Shown piece by piece: positions 36,683 through 46,115 of a DNA stretch of 64,000 nucleotides. A program made the position numbers and the translations under genes. The stretch is from Actinomadura rifamycini DSM 43936 (GTDB lineage: Bacteria > Actinomycetota > Actinomycetes > Streptosporangiales > Streptosporangiaceae), in assembly GCF_000425065.1 (NCBI RefSeq), contig NZ_KE384301.1:392149-456148 (forward strand), read 5' to 3'. Position 1 is the stretch's first letter, and every line of letters starts with the position of its first letter. Below the pieces are notes generated by a model. That model saw nothing but the letters and a program-made list of their open reading frames with translations. It made no database searches and was not told the origin of the DNA.

Positions 36683-37576
36683 ATGGTGAACAGACCCGAG
36701 GTGCCGGGCCCGGTCCTGCTGCTGGGCAGCGTCGTGACCGTCCAGGTGGGACTGGCGTGCGGCAAGGCGATGTTCGCGGTCGCGGGGACGGCGGGCGTGA
36801 TCGTCCTGCGGCTGGGGTTCGCGGCGCTCGTCCTGCTGCTCCTGCGCCGCCCGCGGGCGCCGGACCGCGCGGCGCGCGGCACGGTCGCGGCGCTCGGCGT
36901 CGCCATCGCGGGCATGCACCTCATCTATCCGGCGCTGGAGCGGCTGCCCGTCGGGGTCGCGTCCACCCTGCAGTTCCTCGGGCCGCTGACGCTCGCGCTC
37001 GTCCGGGCCCGGCGCCCCCTCGACCTGCTGTGGGCGGCGCTCGCCGGGACGGGCGTGCTGCTGATCTACCGCCCGTTCGGCGATCCGGTCTCCCCGTCCG
37101 GGGCGGCGCTGGCGCTGGGGGCGGGCGCCTGCATGGCGGCCTACCTGGTGCTGACCCGGCGCGCGGGCGCGCTCGCCGGTGCCCCGCTGGCCTGGGGCGT
37201 CGCGGTCGCGGCGCTGCTCGTCCTGCCGCTGGCGCCGCTCGCGGAAGGCGCCGTGCTCCGGCCGGGCGTGCTCGCGGCCGGGCTGGGCGTCGCGCTGCTG
37301 TCGGCGGTCGTCCCGTGGTCGCTGGACCGGGCCGCGCTGCGGCGCATGCCGGAGCAGGCCGCCGCGGTCATGGTGAGCCTCGAACCGGCGGCCGCCGCGC
37401 TGGCGGGGCTCGTCCTGCTGGGCGAACGCCTGGGCCCGGCGGCGTGGCTCGCCGTCGCCTGCGTGTCGGCGGCCTCCGCCGGAGTCGCGTGCACGCAACG
37501 CCGGCCCCGCGAGCCCGCGGCGCCCGCGCCGCCGCCCGAGGACGACCGCGCCCCGGTCACGCGGGACGCACGGTGA
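36683..37576 (+). CDS. EamA/RhtA-type DMT-superfamily exporter
   Basis: A 297-residue protein with ten hydrophobic segments in two EamA repeats, including GVIVLRLGFAALVLLLL, LERLPVGVASTLQFLGPL and the second-repeat RRMPEQAAAVMVSLEPAAAALAGLVLLGE. This pattern matches the RhtA threonine/homoserine exporter branch. The C-terminal tail is Pro-rich and charged. Its likely control is by the divergent LysR gene. The substrate, perhaps an amino acid, is inferred. Confidence 0.87.
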   Translation: MVNRPEVPGPVLLLGSVVTVQVGLACGKAMFAVAGTAGVIVLRLGFAALVLLLLRRPRAPDRAARGTVAALGVAIAGMHLIYPALERLPVGVASTLQFLGPLTLALVRARRPLDLLWAALAGTGVLLIYRPFGDPVSPSGAALALGAGACMAAYLVLTRRAGALAGAPLAWGVAVAALLVLPLAPLAEGAVLRPGVLAAGLGVALLSAVVPWSLDRAALRRMPEQAAAVMVSLEPAAAALAGLVLLGERLGPAAWLAVACVSAASAGVACTQRRPREPAAPAPPPEDDRAPVTRDAR

Positions 37577-37594
37577 GCGGCCGCCGCGCCGCGC

Positions 37595-38416
37595 TCAGGG
37601 ACGGCGGCGGCCGACACCGGCCAGGGTGAACGTCCGCTCGGGCGTGTCGCCGGCCGGTGCGCCCGCGTCGGGACGCCACTGCGGCGTGTAGGTCAGGCCG
37701 GGCTCGACGAGCTCGAAGCAGCCGACGATGTCGAGGATGCGGGCGCGCGAGCGCCCCCAGAAGTGGCCGTCGGTGGGCTGGAACACCTTGCCGACGTTCC
37801 CGCCGGACTCGGGCTCGGGGTCCTGGGTGATGTGCGTGAACACCAGGTGCCCGCCGGGCGGGAGCGCGTCGTGCACGGCGCCGACGGCCTTCGCGGCCTC
37901 GGCGTCGTCGTCGATGAAGTGCAGGACGCGGTCGAGGATGCACGCGACCGGGCGGTCGACGTCGATGAGGGCGCGGACGGCCGGGTCGTCGAAGACCGCC
38001 GCGGGCCGCCGCGGATCGCACCGGACGACGGCGGTGCGGCCCGCGCCGGGGCGGCCCGCCAGCAGGGCGCGCGCGTGCGCGAGGACGACGGGGTCGCCGT
38101 CGGCGAACACCACGGCGGCGTCCGGCGCGACCTCGGCGGCGACCTCGTGGACGTTGCCGCGGGCGGGCAGCTTGGTGCCGATGTCGATGAACTGGCGGAC
38201 GCCCTCGCCCGCGAGGTGGCGGACGGCGCGGCCGATGAACGCGTGGTTCTCCCGGGCCGCCGTCCGCGCCTCGGGGATGACGCCCAGCAACTGCTCGGCG
38301 ACCTCGCGGTCTGCGGCGTAGTTGTCCTTGCCGCCGAGGAGGTAGTCGTAGATCCGTGCCGTGTTCGGTGTCGTCAGGTCGACGTCCGCGGGCGTCCCCC
38401 GCCTCTCGTCGCTCAT
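37595..38416 (-). CDS. SAM-dependent methyltransferase of the DUF574 family
   Basis: The 273-residue protein shows the DUF574 signature: TPNTARIYDYLLGGKDNYAADREVAE near the start, ENHAFIGRAVRHLA, FIDIGTKLPARGNVHEVA as the SAM-binding site, and a late HITQDPEP segment. Many copies occur per actinomycete genome, and the methyl acceptors are unknown. ATG at 38416 has a GGAG-type site eight bases upstream. It converges on the EamA gene with an 18-bp gap. Confidence 0.9.
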   Translation of the reverse strand: MSDERRGTPADVDLTTPNTARIYDYLLGGKDNYAADREVAEQLLGVIPEARTAARENHAFIGRAVRHLAGEGVRQFIDIGTKLPARGNVHEVAAEVAPDAAVVFADGDPVVLAHARALLAGRPGAGRTAVVRCDPRRPAAVFDDPAVRALIDVDRPVACILDRVLHFIDDDAEAAKAVGAVHDALPPGGHLVFTHITQDPEPESGGNVGKVFQPTDGHFWGRSRARILDIVGCFELVEPGLTYTPQWRPDAGAPAGDTPERTFTLAGVGRRRP

Positions 38417-38515
38417 GTCGTCTCCGCTCGTCCCGGGAGAGGGATCCTCTCACGGAACGCAGTGTGCTCGCGCCGGTTCACCCTGTGGTCGCGGCCGATC
38501 ACGCGGGGCGTCCGG

Positions 38516-39130
38516 TCACTGCAGCAGGTCGACGAGTCCGGGGTCGGGGCCGCCGTCCGGGTCGGCGGCGCGGGCGGCGCGCAGCGCGGCGACGAGGGTC
38601 GCGGACGCCGTCGCGACGAGCGTCGCGCGCGGCACGTCGCGGTGCCGCAGGCGGTCGGCGATGATCTCGTCGAGGAGCGCCACCCAGCCGCGCATCGCGG
38701 TGCGCAGCGCCGGCCGCGGGGGGTCGGCGACGCCGAGGGCGTCGAGCAGCCGCCGCGCGCCCTGCCAGCGCAGGTCCTCGATGATCGCGCGCACCTCGGG
38801 GTCGGACCCGTTGCCGCCGCGCATGAGGGCGAGGAACCCGGCGGCGTTGTCCTCCATGAAGGCGATGTGCCGGTCGAGCGCCCCGCGCAGCCGCTCGGCG
38901 GGCGCGCCGTCCGCCGGCAGGGACTCGTGGACCGTGCGGAGCCGGTCGGCGGCGGCGCGGATCGTCGCCAGGTAGAGGCCGCGCTTGTTGCCGAAATGGT
39001 GCGCGATGAGCCCGTACGCGACACCGGCGCGGCGCGCGATCTCGCTGGTGGTGACCTCGTCGTACGCGCGCTCGGTGAACAGCTCGGCGGCGGCGTCGAC
39101 GAGCAGCGCGCGGCGGTCGGGCCCGGTCAT
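38516..39130 (-). CDS. TetR-family regulator
   Basis: The 204-residue protein has the TetR HTH (YDEVTTSEIARRAGVAYGLIAHHFGNKRGLYLATI) followed by an all-helical ligand domain. It is divergent from a short-chain dehydrogenase gene, with a perfect palindrome with 11-bp arms in the 87-bp gap. Repression of itself and the dehydrogenase is the expected arrangement. Confidence 0.92.
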   Translation of the reverse strand: MTGPDRRALLVDAAAELFTERAYDEVTTSEIARRAGVAYGLIAHHFGNKRGLYLATIRAAADRLRTVHESLPADGAPAERLRGALDRHIAFMEDNAAGFLALMRGGNGSDPEVRAIIEDLRWQGARRLLDALGVADPPRPALRTAMRGWVALLDEIIADRLRHRDVPRATLVATASATLVAALRAARAADPDGGPDPGLVDLLQ

Positions 39131-39180
39131 CGGCGGCTCCTCCGGTGTTGACGCGGCGGCGGGAACGCGCCTAGGTTCGC

Positions 39181-39203
39181 AGTTGACTGATAATCAGTCA
39201 ACT
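39181..39203. promoter_or_regulatory. Perfect palindromic operator between tetR and SDR genes
   Basis: Arms AGTTGACTGAT (39181-39191) and ATCAGTCAACT (39193-39203) flank a single A, giving a 23-bp perfect odd palindrome. The plus arm contains TTGACT, a likely -35 element. Its position and symmetry fit a TetR dimer site controlling both genes. Confidence 0.85.
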
Positions 39204-39217
39204 TCGGGAGGCGGTAC

Positions 39218-40006
39218 ATGGACCTGACGGGGACGCCGATCCTGCTCACCGGCGCGTCCAGCGGCATCGGCCGGGCCCTGGCGTTCGCGCTGGCGGGGCG
39301 GGGCGCCCGGCTGGCGATCGCGGCGCGCAGGCGGGACGAGCTGGAGTCTGCGGCGGACGAGATCGCCGCCCGCGGCGGGACGCGGCCGCTGGTGTTCGGG
39401 GCCGACCTGTCGCGGGCGGGCGCCGCCGCGGAGCTCGGGCGGGAGGCGGTCGCCGCGCTCGGGTCCGTCCGGGTGCTGGTGAACAACGCGGGCGCCGGAC
39501 TGGTGGGGACGCAGGCGGAGCTGGGCGACGGCGAGGCGGCGCGCGCGCTGTTCGAGACGAACTTCTGGTCGCCGATCGCGCTGACCCGCGCGGTGCTGCC
39601 CGCCCTGCGCGACGGCGGAGGCGGGGGGCTCGTCGTGAACGTCACGTCCACGCTGCAGTCCGTCCCGATCCCCACGCTCGGGTACTACGGCGCGGCCAAG
39701 GCGGCGCTCGGACACGCCACCCGGACGCTGCGCAACGAGCTGCGCGGCACGGGCGTCCGCGTGCTGGAGGTCGTCCCGGGCGCCACCGACACCGCCACCC
39801 GGGACGTCGACCTCCTGCCGTGGCGGAACGGGCCCGTCCGGACGCCGCCGCCGGTGAGCCCCGAGTCGGCCGCGCGGGCGATCGTCCGGGCGATCGAGGG
39901 CGGCGCGCGGCGGCGGGCCCACCCCGCCACGTCGCTGGTGCCGCTGGAGGTGCCGGCGGCGGGGCGGCTGATCGCGTCGTTCGTCGCCAGGCGGGTCGAT
40001 ACCTGA
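39218..40006 (+). CDS. Short-chain dehydrogenase/reductase
   Basis: The 262-residue enzyme has the Rossmann motif TGASSGIGRALAFALAGRG, the NNAGAG motif, the catalytic Ser region (VNVTSTLQSVP) and Tyr-Lys in YYGAAKAALG. These are classical SDR features with NAD(P)H binding through TGxxxGIG. GGAGG lies six bases before ATG at 39218. It is probably controlled by the divergent TetR protein. The substrate is unknown. Confidence 0.9.
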   Translation: MDLTGTPILLTGASSGIGRALAFALAGRGARLAIAARRRDELESAADEIAARGGTRPLVFGADLSRAGAAAELGREAVAALGSVRVLVNNAGAGLVGTQAELGDGEAARALFETNFWSPIALTRAVLPALRDGGGGGLVVNVTSTLQSVPIPTLGYYGAAKAALGHATRTLRNELRGTGVRVLEVVPGATDTATRDVDLLPWRNGPVRTPPPVSPESAARAIVRAIEGGARRRAHPATSLVPLEVPAAGRLIASFVARRVDT

Positions 40007-40027
40007 CCGCCCGGCCGGGCGGTCAGG
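40002..40027. terminator. Bidirectional palindrome spanning both stop codons
   Basis: A perfect 26-bp palindrome with no spacer contains the TGA of the dehydrogenase gene (40004-40006) and the reverse TGA of the ROK gene (40023-40025). It probably serves as a hairpin terminator for both convergent genes. Confidence 0.65.
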
Positions 40028-41204
40028 GCAGGAGCGGCGCGGGGTCGGCGAGGAGCCGCTCGATGACCAGGCCGGCGGCGCCGAGGACGGCGGCGCCGTC
40101 GGCGAGCGCGGACACCTCGACGGGCGGCACGGCGCGGCGCAGGGACCCCGGCCCCGCGGCGAGGGCGTCGCGCAGCGGCGGGACGATCCAGTCGGCGAGC
40201 GGCGGGTAGACGCCGCCCAGCACGATCGTGTCCGGGTCGAGGAGGTTGACGGCGGCGGCGAGCGCGCCGCCGAGGGCGCGGCCCGCGCGGGCCGCGGCGG
40301 CGGACGCCGTCCCGTCGCCGGCGGCCAGCCGGGCGGCGAGGGCGTCGAGCGGCGCGCCGCCCGCGGGGATCCCGGCGGCGCGCAGCAGGGCGTCCCGCCC
40401 GGCGACCTGCTCCAGGCAGCCGCGGCCGCCGCAGGGGCAGGGCGGGCCGGACGGCTCGGCGACGAGGTGGCCGAGCTCCCCGGCGAAGCCGTGCGCGCCG
40501 CGGAAGACGCGGCCGTCCACGACGATGCCGGCGCCGATGCCGATCTCGCCGGAGACGTGGACGAAGTCGCCGAGGCGGGCGCCGCCGCCGAACCACAGCT
40601 CCCCAAGCGCCGCGAGGTTGGCCTCGTTGTCGTACTCGGCGCGCAGCCCGGCGAGCGCGCCGGTCACCGGCACGTCCGTCCAGCCCAGGTTCGGGGCGTG
40701 CCGGACGACGCCGTTCTCGCGGTCGAGCAGGCCGGGCAGCGCGACGGCGGCGCCGGCCACGGTGAGGCCCTGCCCGGCGGCCGCGGCGGCGGCCTCGTCC
40801 GCGAGCCCGGCGAGCGCGGCGAGGACGGCGGCGGGTTCCCGGCCGCGGTTGTCGCCGGTGACGACGTGCCGGTAGCGGACCCGGCGGGCCAGGTCCAGGA
40901 CGCACGCGGACAGGTGGTCGACGCCCACCTCCAGCCCGAGCCCGGCGGCGCCGTCGCCGCGCAGCGACACGGCCACGCCCGGGCGGCCGCGCTCGCCCTC
41001 GTGGACGGGCGCGCCGTCGACGACGAGGCCGGCGCCGTCCAGGATCCCGACGAGGTTGGACACCGTGGTCTTGGTGAACCCGGTCAGCTCGGCGAGGCGG
41101 GCCCGGGTGACGGGCTGGTGCCGGGCGATGTGCTCCAGGACGACGGCGAGGTTCCGGACGCGCATCGTGGCGTGCCGGACGGGGACGTTCCCGGAGTTCG
41201 TCAT
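40023..41204 (-). CDS. xylR: ROK-family repressor, probable xylose regulator
   Basis: The 393-residue protein joins an N-terminal winged helix (RARLAELTGFTKTTVSNLVGILDGAGLV) to a ROK sugar-kinase-like domain. The zinc motif CPCGGRGCLEQ is present after GELGHLVAEPSG. It is divergent from xylB-xylA with a 91-bp gap, the classic position of an actinomycete xylose repressor of the NagC/XylR type. Xylose sensing is inferred from the neighbours. Confidence 0.9.
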   Translation of the reverse strand: MTNSGNVPVRHATMRVRNLAVVLEHIARHQPVTRARLAELTGFTKTTVSNLVGILDGAGLVVDGAPVHEGERGRPGVAVSLRGDGAAGLGLEVGVDHLSACVLDLARRVRYRHVVTGDNRGREPAAVLAALAGLADEAAAAAAGQGLTVAGAAVALPGLLDRENGVVRHAPNLGWTDVPVTGALAGLRAEYDNEANLAALGELWFGGGARLGDFVHVSGEIGIGAGIVVDGRVFRGAHGFAGELGHLVAEPSGPPCPCGGRGCLEQVAGRDALLRAAGIPAGGAPLDALAARLAAGDGTASAAAARAGRALGGALAAAVNLLDPDTIVLGGVYPPLADWIVPPLRDALAAGPGSLRRAVPPVEVSALADGAAVLGAAGLVIERLLADPAPLLP

Positions 41205-41260
41205 GGACGCACCCTAATTCAGTCGCGGCTATAGGCAGGTGCCGGGTCGGCTGCTACGTT

Positions 41261-41268
41261 ACTTAAGT
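41261..41268. promoter_or_regulatory. Possible XylR operator core
   Basis: ACTTAAGT is an 8-bp perfect palindrome in an AT-rich patch of the xylR-xylB gap, 27 bp before xylB. ROK repressors bind AT-rich palindromes, but this site is short, so the call is tentative. Confidence 0.35.
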
Positions 41269-41295
41269 CCACATCGTTGACGAAAAGGGGTCCGG

Positions 41296-42693
41296 ATGGC
41301 CGAGGGGCTGGTCGCGGGCGTCGACTCCTCGACGCAGTCGACGAAGGTCGTGCTGTGCCGCACGTCCGACGGCACCGTGGTCGACACGGCGTCGGCGCCG
41401 CATCCCGACGGCACCGAATGCCACCCGGACCGCTGGTGGGACGCGCTGTCGCGGCTGCGCCCCCTGCTCGAGCGGGCGGACGCCGTGGCCGTCGCCGCGC
41501 AGCAGCACGGCATGGTCGCGCTCGACGCCGGCGGCGAGGCGGTCCGGCCCGCCCTGCTGTGGAACGACACCCGCTCCGCCCCGCAGGCGCGCGCGCTCGT
41601 GGACGAACTCGGCGGCGCGCGGGTGTGGGCGGAGCGGACGGGCAGCGTGCCCGTCGCGTCGTTCACGGTGACCAAGCTGCGCTGGATGGCCGAGCACGAA
41701 CCGGAGAACGCGCGTCGCACCGAGCGGGTGCTGCTCCCCCACGACTGGCTGACGCTGCGGCTCGGCTCCGACGGCCCGGTCACCGACCGCGGCGACGCGT
41801 CCGGCACCGGCTACTGGTCGCCCGCCGAGGGCGCCTACCTGCCGGACGTCCTGCGCGCCGCGCTCGGCCGCGACGCCGAGCCGCCGCGGGTGGCGGGCCC
41901 CGGCGAGCGGGTCGGGACGACGTCCTGGGGCGCGGCGCTCGGCGCCGGCACGGGCGACAACATGGGCGCGGCCCTCGGCCTCGGGCTGCGGCCCGGCGAC
42001 GTCGTGCTGTCGGTCGGGACGTCCGGGACGGCGTTCGCGGTCGCGGACGCCCCCGCCGCCGACCCGTCCGGCCTGGTCGCGGGCTTCGCCGACGCGACCG
42101 GCCGGTTCCTGCCGCTGGTCTGCACGCTGAACGCCGCCCGGATCCCGGAGGCCGCCGCCCGCCTCACCGGCGCGACGCTGGACGAGCTGTCGGCGCTGGC
42201 CCTCGCCGCCGAGCCGGGCGCGGGCGGGCTGACGCTGCTGCCCTACCTGGACGGCGAGCGCACCCCCGACCGCCCGGACGCGACGGGCGTCCTCACCGGG
42301 CTCACCACGGTGAACGCCACCCGGGAGAACATGGCGCGGGCGGCGGTGGAGGCGCTGCTGTGCTCGCTCGCCGACGCCGTCGACCACCTCGCGGCCCAGG
42401 GCGTCCGGCCGCGCCGCACCCTGCTGATCGGCGGCGGCGCGCGCGCCGAGGCCGTCCGCCGGCTGGCCCCCGCGATCCTCGGCACGCCCGTCACCGTGCC
42501 CGACCCCGCCGAGTACGTGGCGCTCGGCGCCGCCCGGCAGGCCGCGTGGGCGCTGGCCGGGACGCCCGAACCGCCGGACTGGCCGCCGCCGGCCGCCACC
42601 GAGTACACCGCCGACCGCGTCGAGGCGGCCGTCCGCGCGCGCTACGCCGCGCTGCGCGACACCGCCCCGGCGCTGGGTACGGCGGCCGAGTAA
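41296..42693 (+). CDS. xylB: Xylulokinase
   Basis: The 465-residue FGGY-family kinase has the N-terminal phosphate motif [35 protein letters not shown] and the ATP-site region [16 protein letters not shown], with the second FGGY part [17 protein letters not shown]. It phosphorylates D-xylulose to xylulose 5-phosphate. AAAAGGGG lies six bases before ATG. It is 11 bp upstream of xylA, forming a two-gene operon. Confidence 0.95.
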   Translation: MAEGLVAGVDSSTQSTKVVLCRTSDGTVVDTASAPHPDGTECHPDRWWDALSRLRPLLERADAVAVAAQQHGMVALDAGGEAVRPALLWNDTRSAPQARALVDELGGARVWAERTGSVPVASFTVTKLRWMAEHEPENARRTERVLLPHDWLTLRLGSDGPVTDRGDASGTGYWSPAEGAYLPDVLRAALGRDAEPPRVAGPGERVGTTSWGAALGAGTGDNMGAALGLGLRPGDVVLSVGTSGTAFAVADAPAADPSGLVAGFADATGRFLPLVCTLNAARIPEAAARLTGATLDELSALALAAEPGAGGLTLLPYLDGERTPDRPDATGVLTGLTTVNATRENMARAAVEALLCSLADAVDHLAAQGVRPRRTLLIGGGARAEAVRRLAPAILGTPVTVPDPAEYVALGAARQAAWALAGTPEPPDWPPPAATEYTADRVEAAVRARYAALRDTAPALGTAAE

Positions 42694-42704
42694 GGAGGGA
42701 CGAC

Positions 42705-43865
42705 ATGAGCGACTACACCCCGGTTCCCGAGGACCGGTTCTCGTTCGGCATCTGGACGGTCGGCTGGCAGGGCGTGGACGTGTTCGGGCCGGGCACCCGG
42801 CCGCCGATGGCCGCCGACCGGGCCGTCCGCAAGCTCGCCGAGATCGGTGCGTACGGCGTGAACTTCCACGACAACGACGTGTTCGACTTCGACGCCTCGC
42901 CCGCCGAGCGGCAGCAGAAGATCGACGCGTTCCGCAAGGCGCTGGACGAGACGGGCCTCGTCGTCACCACCGCCACGACCAACCTGTTCGGCCACCCGGT
43001 CTTCAAGGACGGCGCGTTCACCTCCAACGACCGGGACGTCCGCCGGTTCGCGCTGCGCAAGGTGATGGACAACCTGGACCTGGCCGCCGAGCTGGGCGCC
43101 CGCACCTACGTGTGCTGGGGCGGCCGGGAAGGCGCCGAGTCGGGCGCGGCCAAGGACGTCCGGGCCGCCCTGGACCGCTACAAGGAGGCGTTCGACGTCC
43201 TCGGCGCCTACGTGGCCGACCAGGGGTACGACATCCGGTTCGCGATCGAGCCGAAGCCGAACGAGCCGCGCGGCGACATCCTGCTCCCGACGATCGGGCA
43301 CGCGCTCGCGTTCATCCAGGAGCTGGAGCGCCCGGAGACGGTCGGCCTGAACCCGGAGGTCGGGCACGAGGAGATGGCGGGCCTGAACTACGCGCACGGC
43401 CTGGCGCAGGCGCTGTGGCAGGGCAAGCTGTTCCACATCGACCTGAACGGGCAGCACGGCCCCCGCTACGACCAGGACCTGCGGTTCGGTGCCGGGAACG
43501 TGCGCGGCGCGTTCTGGGTGGTCGACCTGATCGAGCAGAGCGACTACGACGGCCCCATCCATTTCGACTTCAAGCCGCCGCGGACCGAGGACGACGCGGG
43601 CGTGTGGGAGTCGGCGGCGGCGTGCATGCGCAACTGGCTGATCCTGCGGGAGAAGGCGCGCGCGTTCCGCGCCGACCCCGACGTGCAGGAGGCGCTGCGG
43701 GACGCGCGGCTGGACGAGCTGGCCCGGCCGACCCTCGACGAGGGCGAGGACTGGCGGTCCGTCCGCGACGCCTCCCCCGACATCGAAGCCCTCGCGGTCC
43801 GCGGCGCGGCGCACGAGCGCCTCGACCAGCTCGCCCTCGAGCACCTCTACGGCGTCCGCGGGTAG
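42705..43865 (+). CDS. xylA: Xylose isomerase
   Basis: The 386-residue protein is the short actinomycete class of xylose isomerase. Key motifs are FHDND with the catalytic His, [33 protein letters not shown] and [19 protein letters not shown], which carry the two metal sites. It interconverts D-xylose and D-xylulose for the kinase encoded just upstream. AAGGAGG lies six bases before ATG. A long GC hairpin follows the stop. Confidence 0.97.
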   Translation: MSDYTPVPEDRFSFGIWTVGWQGVDVFGPGTRPPMAADRAVRKLAEIGAYGVNFHDNDVFDFDASPAERQQKIDAFRKALDETGLVVTTATTNLFGHPVFKDGAFTSNDRDVRRFALRKVMDNLDLAAELGARTYVCWGGREGAESGAAKDVRAALDRYKEAFDVLGAYVADQGYDIRFAIEPKPNEPRGDILLPTIGHALAFIQELERPETVGLNPEVGHEEMAGLNYAHGLAQALWQGKLFHIDLNGQHGPRYDQDLRFGAGNVRGAFWVVDLIEQSDYDGPIHFDFKPPRTEDDAGVWESAAACMRNWLILREKARAFRADPDVQEALRDARLDELARPTLDEGEDWRSVRDASPDIEALAVRGAAHERLDQLALEHLYGVRG

Positions 43866-43909
43866 GACCGGCGGCCCGCCCCCGCCCCGCCGGGGGGCGG
43901 GCCCCGGTC
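43866..43909 (+). terminator. Hairpin after xylA
   Basis: An 11-bp perfect stem (43873-43883 with 43893-43903) is extended by a 6-bp outer stem GACCGG (43866-43871) / CCGGTC (43904-43909). It begins directly after the xylA stop and has no T-tract. Confidence 0.7.
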
Positions 43910-44108
43910 ACTCCGCGCGGCGGCGGCGCGCCCGCGCCGCGAGCACCCACCGGGCGCGCGCCGTGTCCCTGGCGCCGCGCGGCCCCTCCCCCTCGCCGGT
44001 CATCGACACACCAAGAATCGATCCCGTTACGCTCAGTGTCGAGCGGATCGCCCGCATTCGGGTCCCGGGGGCCTGAAATCGCCGCGTCCCCGCACTAGGC
44101 TCGGGTCA

Positions 44109-44618
44109 ATGACCAGTGCCGAACTGCTCACCGACGCCTTCGACCGGATCCGCGAAGAGGTCCACGCCGCCGCGGACGGCCTCACGCCCGAGCTGCTCGC
44201 GTTCCGCGCCGACCCGGAGGCGAACTCGATCGCCTGGCTGCTGTGGCACCTGACCCGCGTCCAGGACGACCACGTCGCCGACGTCGCCGGCACCGCCCAG
44301 CGCTGGACGTCCGACGGCTGGGCCGACCGCTTCGCGCTGCCGCTCGACCCGTCCGACACCGGCTTCGGCCACGGCCCCGACGAGGTCGCGTCCGTCCGCG
44401 TCGACTCCCCGGACCTGTTGACCGGCTACCACGACAGCGTCCACGCGATGACGACCGAGTACGTCGCGGGCCTCACCGACGCCGATTTGCCCGCCGTCGT
44501 CGACCGCGCCTGGGACCCGCCCGTCACCCTGGGCGTCCGTCTCGTCAGCGTCGTCTCCGACTGCCTCCAGCACGCGGGCCAGGCCGCGTTCGTCCGCGGC
44601 CTCGCCGAACGCGGGTGA
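44109..44618 (+). CDS. DinB-superfamily protein (DUF664 type)
   Basis: The 169-residue four-helix protein has WLLWHLTRVQDDHVADVAG and LQHAGQAAFVRG, supplying the three His residues that bind a divalent metal in DinB-fold proteins. Actinobacterial members are often mycothiol- or thiol-dependent enzymes, but the reaction of this one is unknown. There is no ribosome site; TAGGCT (44096-44101) ends seven bases before ATG, so the mRNA may be leaderless. Confidence 0.85.
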   Translation: MTSAELLTDAFDRIREEVHAAADGLTPELLAFRADPEANSIAWLLWHLTRVQDDHVADVAGTAQRWTSDGWADRFALPLDPSDTGFGHGPDEVASVRVDSPDLLTGYHDSVHAMTTEYVAGLTDADLPAVVDRAWDPPVTLGVRLVSVVSDCLQHAGQAAFVRGLAERG

Positions 44619-44660
44619 CGGAACCGGCGCCGCGGTCCCCGGGGCCGGGCGCCGGCCGCG

Positions 44661-46055
44661 TCACGGGCCGGGGGCGCGTTCCTCCTCGCGGCGGTCCAGG
44701 CGTGTGCGCGGGACGCGGGCGGCCGGCGAGGGCGACCGCGGCGGCGGGTGGAGGCCGGCGAGCAGCGCGGTCCACCGGGCGGCGACGCCGGCCGGCTCGT
44801 AGGCGCGCGCCGACGCGCGGGCCCGCTCGCCCAGCCGGTCGCGGAGCGCGGGGTCGGCGATGAGGCGGCGGAGCGCCGCGGTGAGGGCCGCGCGGTCGTC
44901 GACGGGGACGAGCAGCCCGTCCCGGTCGTGCTCGATCATCTCGCGCGGGCCGTGCGGGCAGTCGGTGGACACCACGGCGAGCCCCTTGGTCATGGCCTCG
45001 ATGACGACCATCGGCATCCCCTCCCGGCGGGAGGTGAGCGCGTAGACCGCGGCGCGCTCCATCTCGGCGGGCAGCCGGCGGCTGGCGGGCCGGACCTCGA
45101 CGCGTCCGGTGAGGCCGCGCTCGGCGACCAGGTCCCGCAGGGCGGCGCGCCGGGCGCCGGCGCCGAAGATCCGCAGCGTCCAGTCGGGGTGCTCGGCGGC
45201 GACCGGCGCGAACGCCTCGATGAGCAGGTCGAAGCGCTTGTTGTGGACGAGCCGCCCGGCGGCCAGGACGACCTTGTCGGTGCGGCGGGACGGGCCGCCG
45301 GGCATGTCCGGCACGGCATTCGGGATGCGGACGATCCGGACCGGCGAGCCGGCGAGGGCGTCCTCGTACTCGGTGCGGGCCGCCTCGGTGAGCGTGGTCA
45401 GGACGTCGAGCCGCCGGTAGTCGCGCAGGATCTCGCGCCGCAGCGGCGGCTTGTAGGAGCCGAGGCTCATGTGGTCCTGCCCGATGAGGGTGACGCCGCG
45501 CGGGGAGAGCGCCGCGATGAGCAGGTTCAGCGAGGGCCTGGTGGCGATGAGGACGTCCGGGGGCGCGGCCCGCAGCGCGGCGAGCAGCCGCAGGTCGGTC
45601 CAGAGGTTCATCCACTTGAAGGACGCCTCTTCCTTCGGGATGAGGACGCTCGGCAGCCGGGACAGAAGCCGGGCGGTGCGCCCGCGCGGCCCGAGGCGGT
45701 CGTCGGCGTAGGTGATCGCGACGCCGTCGGGCAGCGGGAAGAACGGCTCGGGGGTGCCGCGCAGCACGCTGACGATCTCGACGTCGTGGTCGCGGGCGAG
45801 GGCGCCGCTCAGGTTGACCACGGTGCGGATGGTGCCGCCGGTGCCGTGGGCGTTCTGCAGGAGGATGCGCACGCGGAGGCGCCCGCCCCGGGGCGGGGGC
45901 CGCCGCAGCAGCAGGGGGCGCGCGGCCCGCAGCGCCGTCCGGCGGAGCGCGCGGTGGGCCCCCCGCCGGACGCGGCGGCGCAGCGGCAGCGGGCGTGCGG
46001 GCCCGTTCGCCGGTCGGTCGTTCGCCGGTTCGTCGTTCGCCGGTTCGTCGTTCAC
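44661..46055 (-). CDS. GT4-family glycosyltransferase
   Basis: The 464-residue protein has a basic N terminus followed by two Rossmann-like halves. Visible features are RVRILLQNAHGTGGTIRTVVNLSG (donor/acceptor entry), VVLAAGRLVHNKRFDLLIEAF and the E-x7-E motif in EGMPMVVIEAMTKGLAVVSTDCPHGPREMI, which defines retaining GT4 enzymes. It resembles teichoic-acid or capsule glycosyltransferases. GTG at 46055 opens a 15-bp repeat array encoding NDEPA/NDRPA units, which looks like a disordered tail. The acceptor is unknown; the neighbouring cell-wall genes hint at an envelope role. Confidence 0.85.
   Translation of the reverse strand: MNDEPANDEPANDRPANGPARPLPLRRRVRRGAHRALRRTALRAARPLLLRRPPPRGGRLRVRILLQNAHGTGGTIRTVVNLSGALARDHDVEIVSVLRGTPEPFFPLPDGVAITYADDRLGPRGRTARLLSRLPSVLIPKEEASFKWMNLWTDLRLLAALRAAPPDVLIATRPSLNLLIAALSPRGVTLIGQDHMSLGSYKPPLRREILRDYRRLDVLTTLTEAARTEYEDALAGSPVRIVRIPNAVPDMPGGPSRRTDKVVLAAGRLVHNKRFDLLIEAFAPVAAEHPDWTLRIFGAGARRAALRDLVAERGLTGRVEVRPASRRLPAEMERAAVYALTSRREGMPMVVIEAMTKGLAVVSTDCPHGPREMIEHDRDGLLVPVDDRAALTAALRRLIADPALRDRLGERARASARAYEPAGVAARWTALLAGLHPPPRSPSPAARVPRTRLDRREEERAPGP
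46005..46055 (-). repeat. 15-bp tandem repeats at the start of the glycosyltransferase gene
   Basis: Three 15-bp units (46005-46019, 46020-46034, 46035-46049), two of them identical, plus a partial fourth reaching the GTG start. They encode NDEPA-type pentapeptides. Copy number change would keep the frame. Confidence 0.85.
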
Positions 46056-46115
46056 CGGGTCCCCGTTCGCAGACGGCGTTCCCGGCTTTGGTACCCGCTC
46101 TGGGTCAGCGCAACA

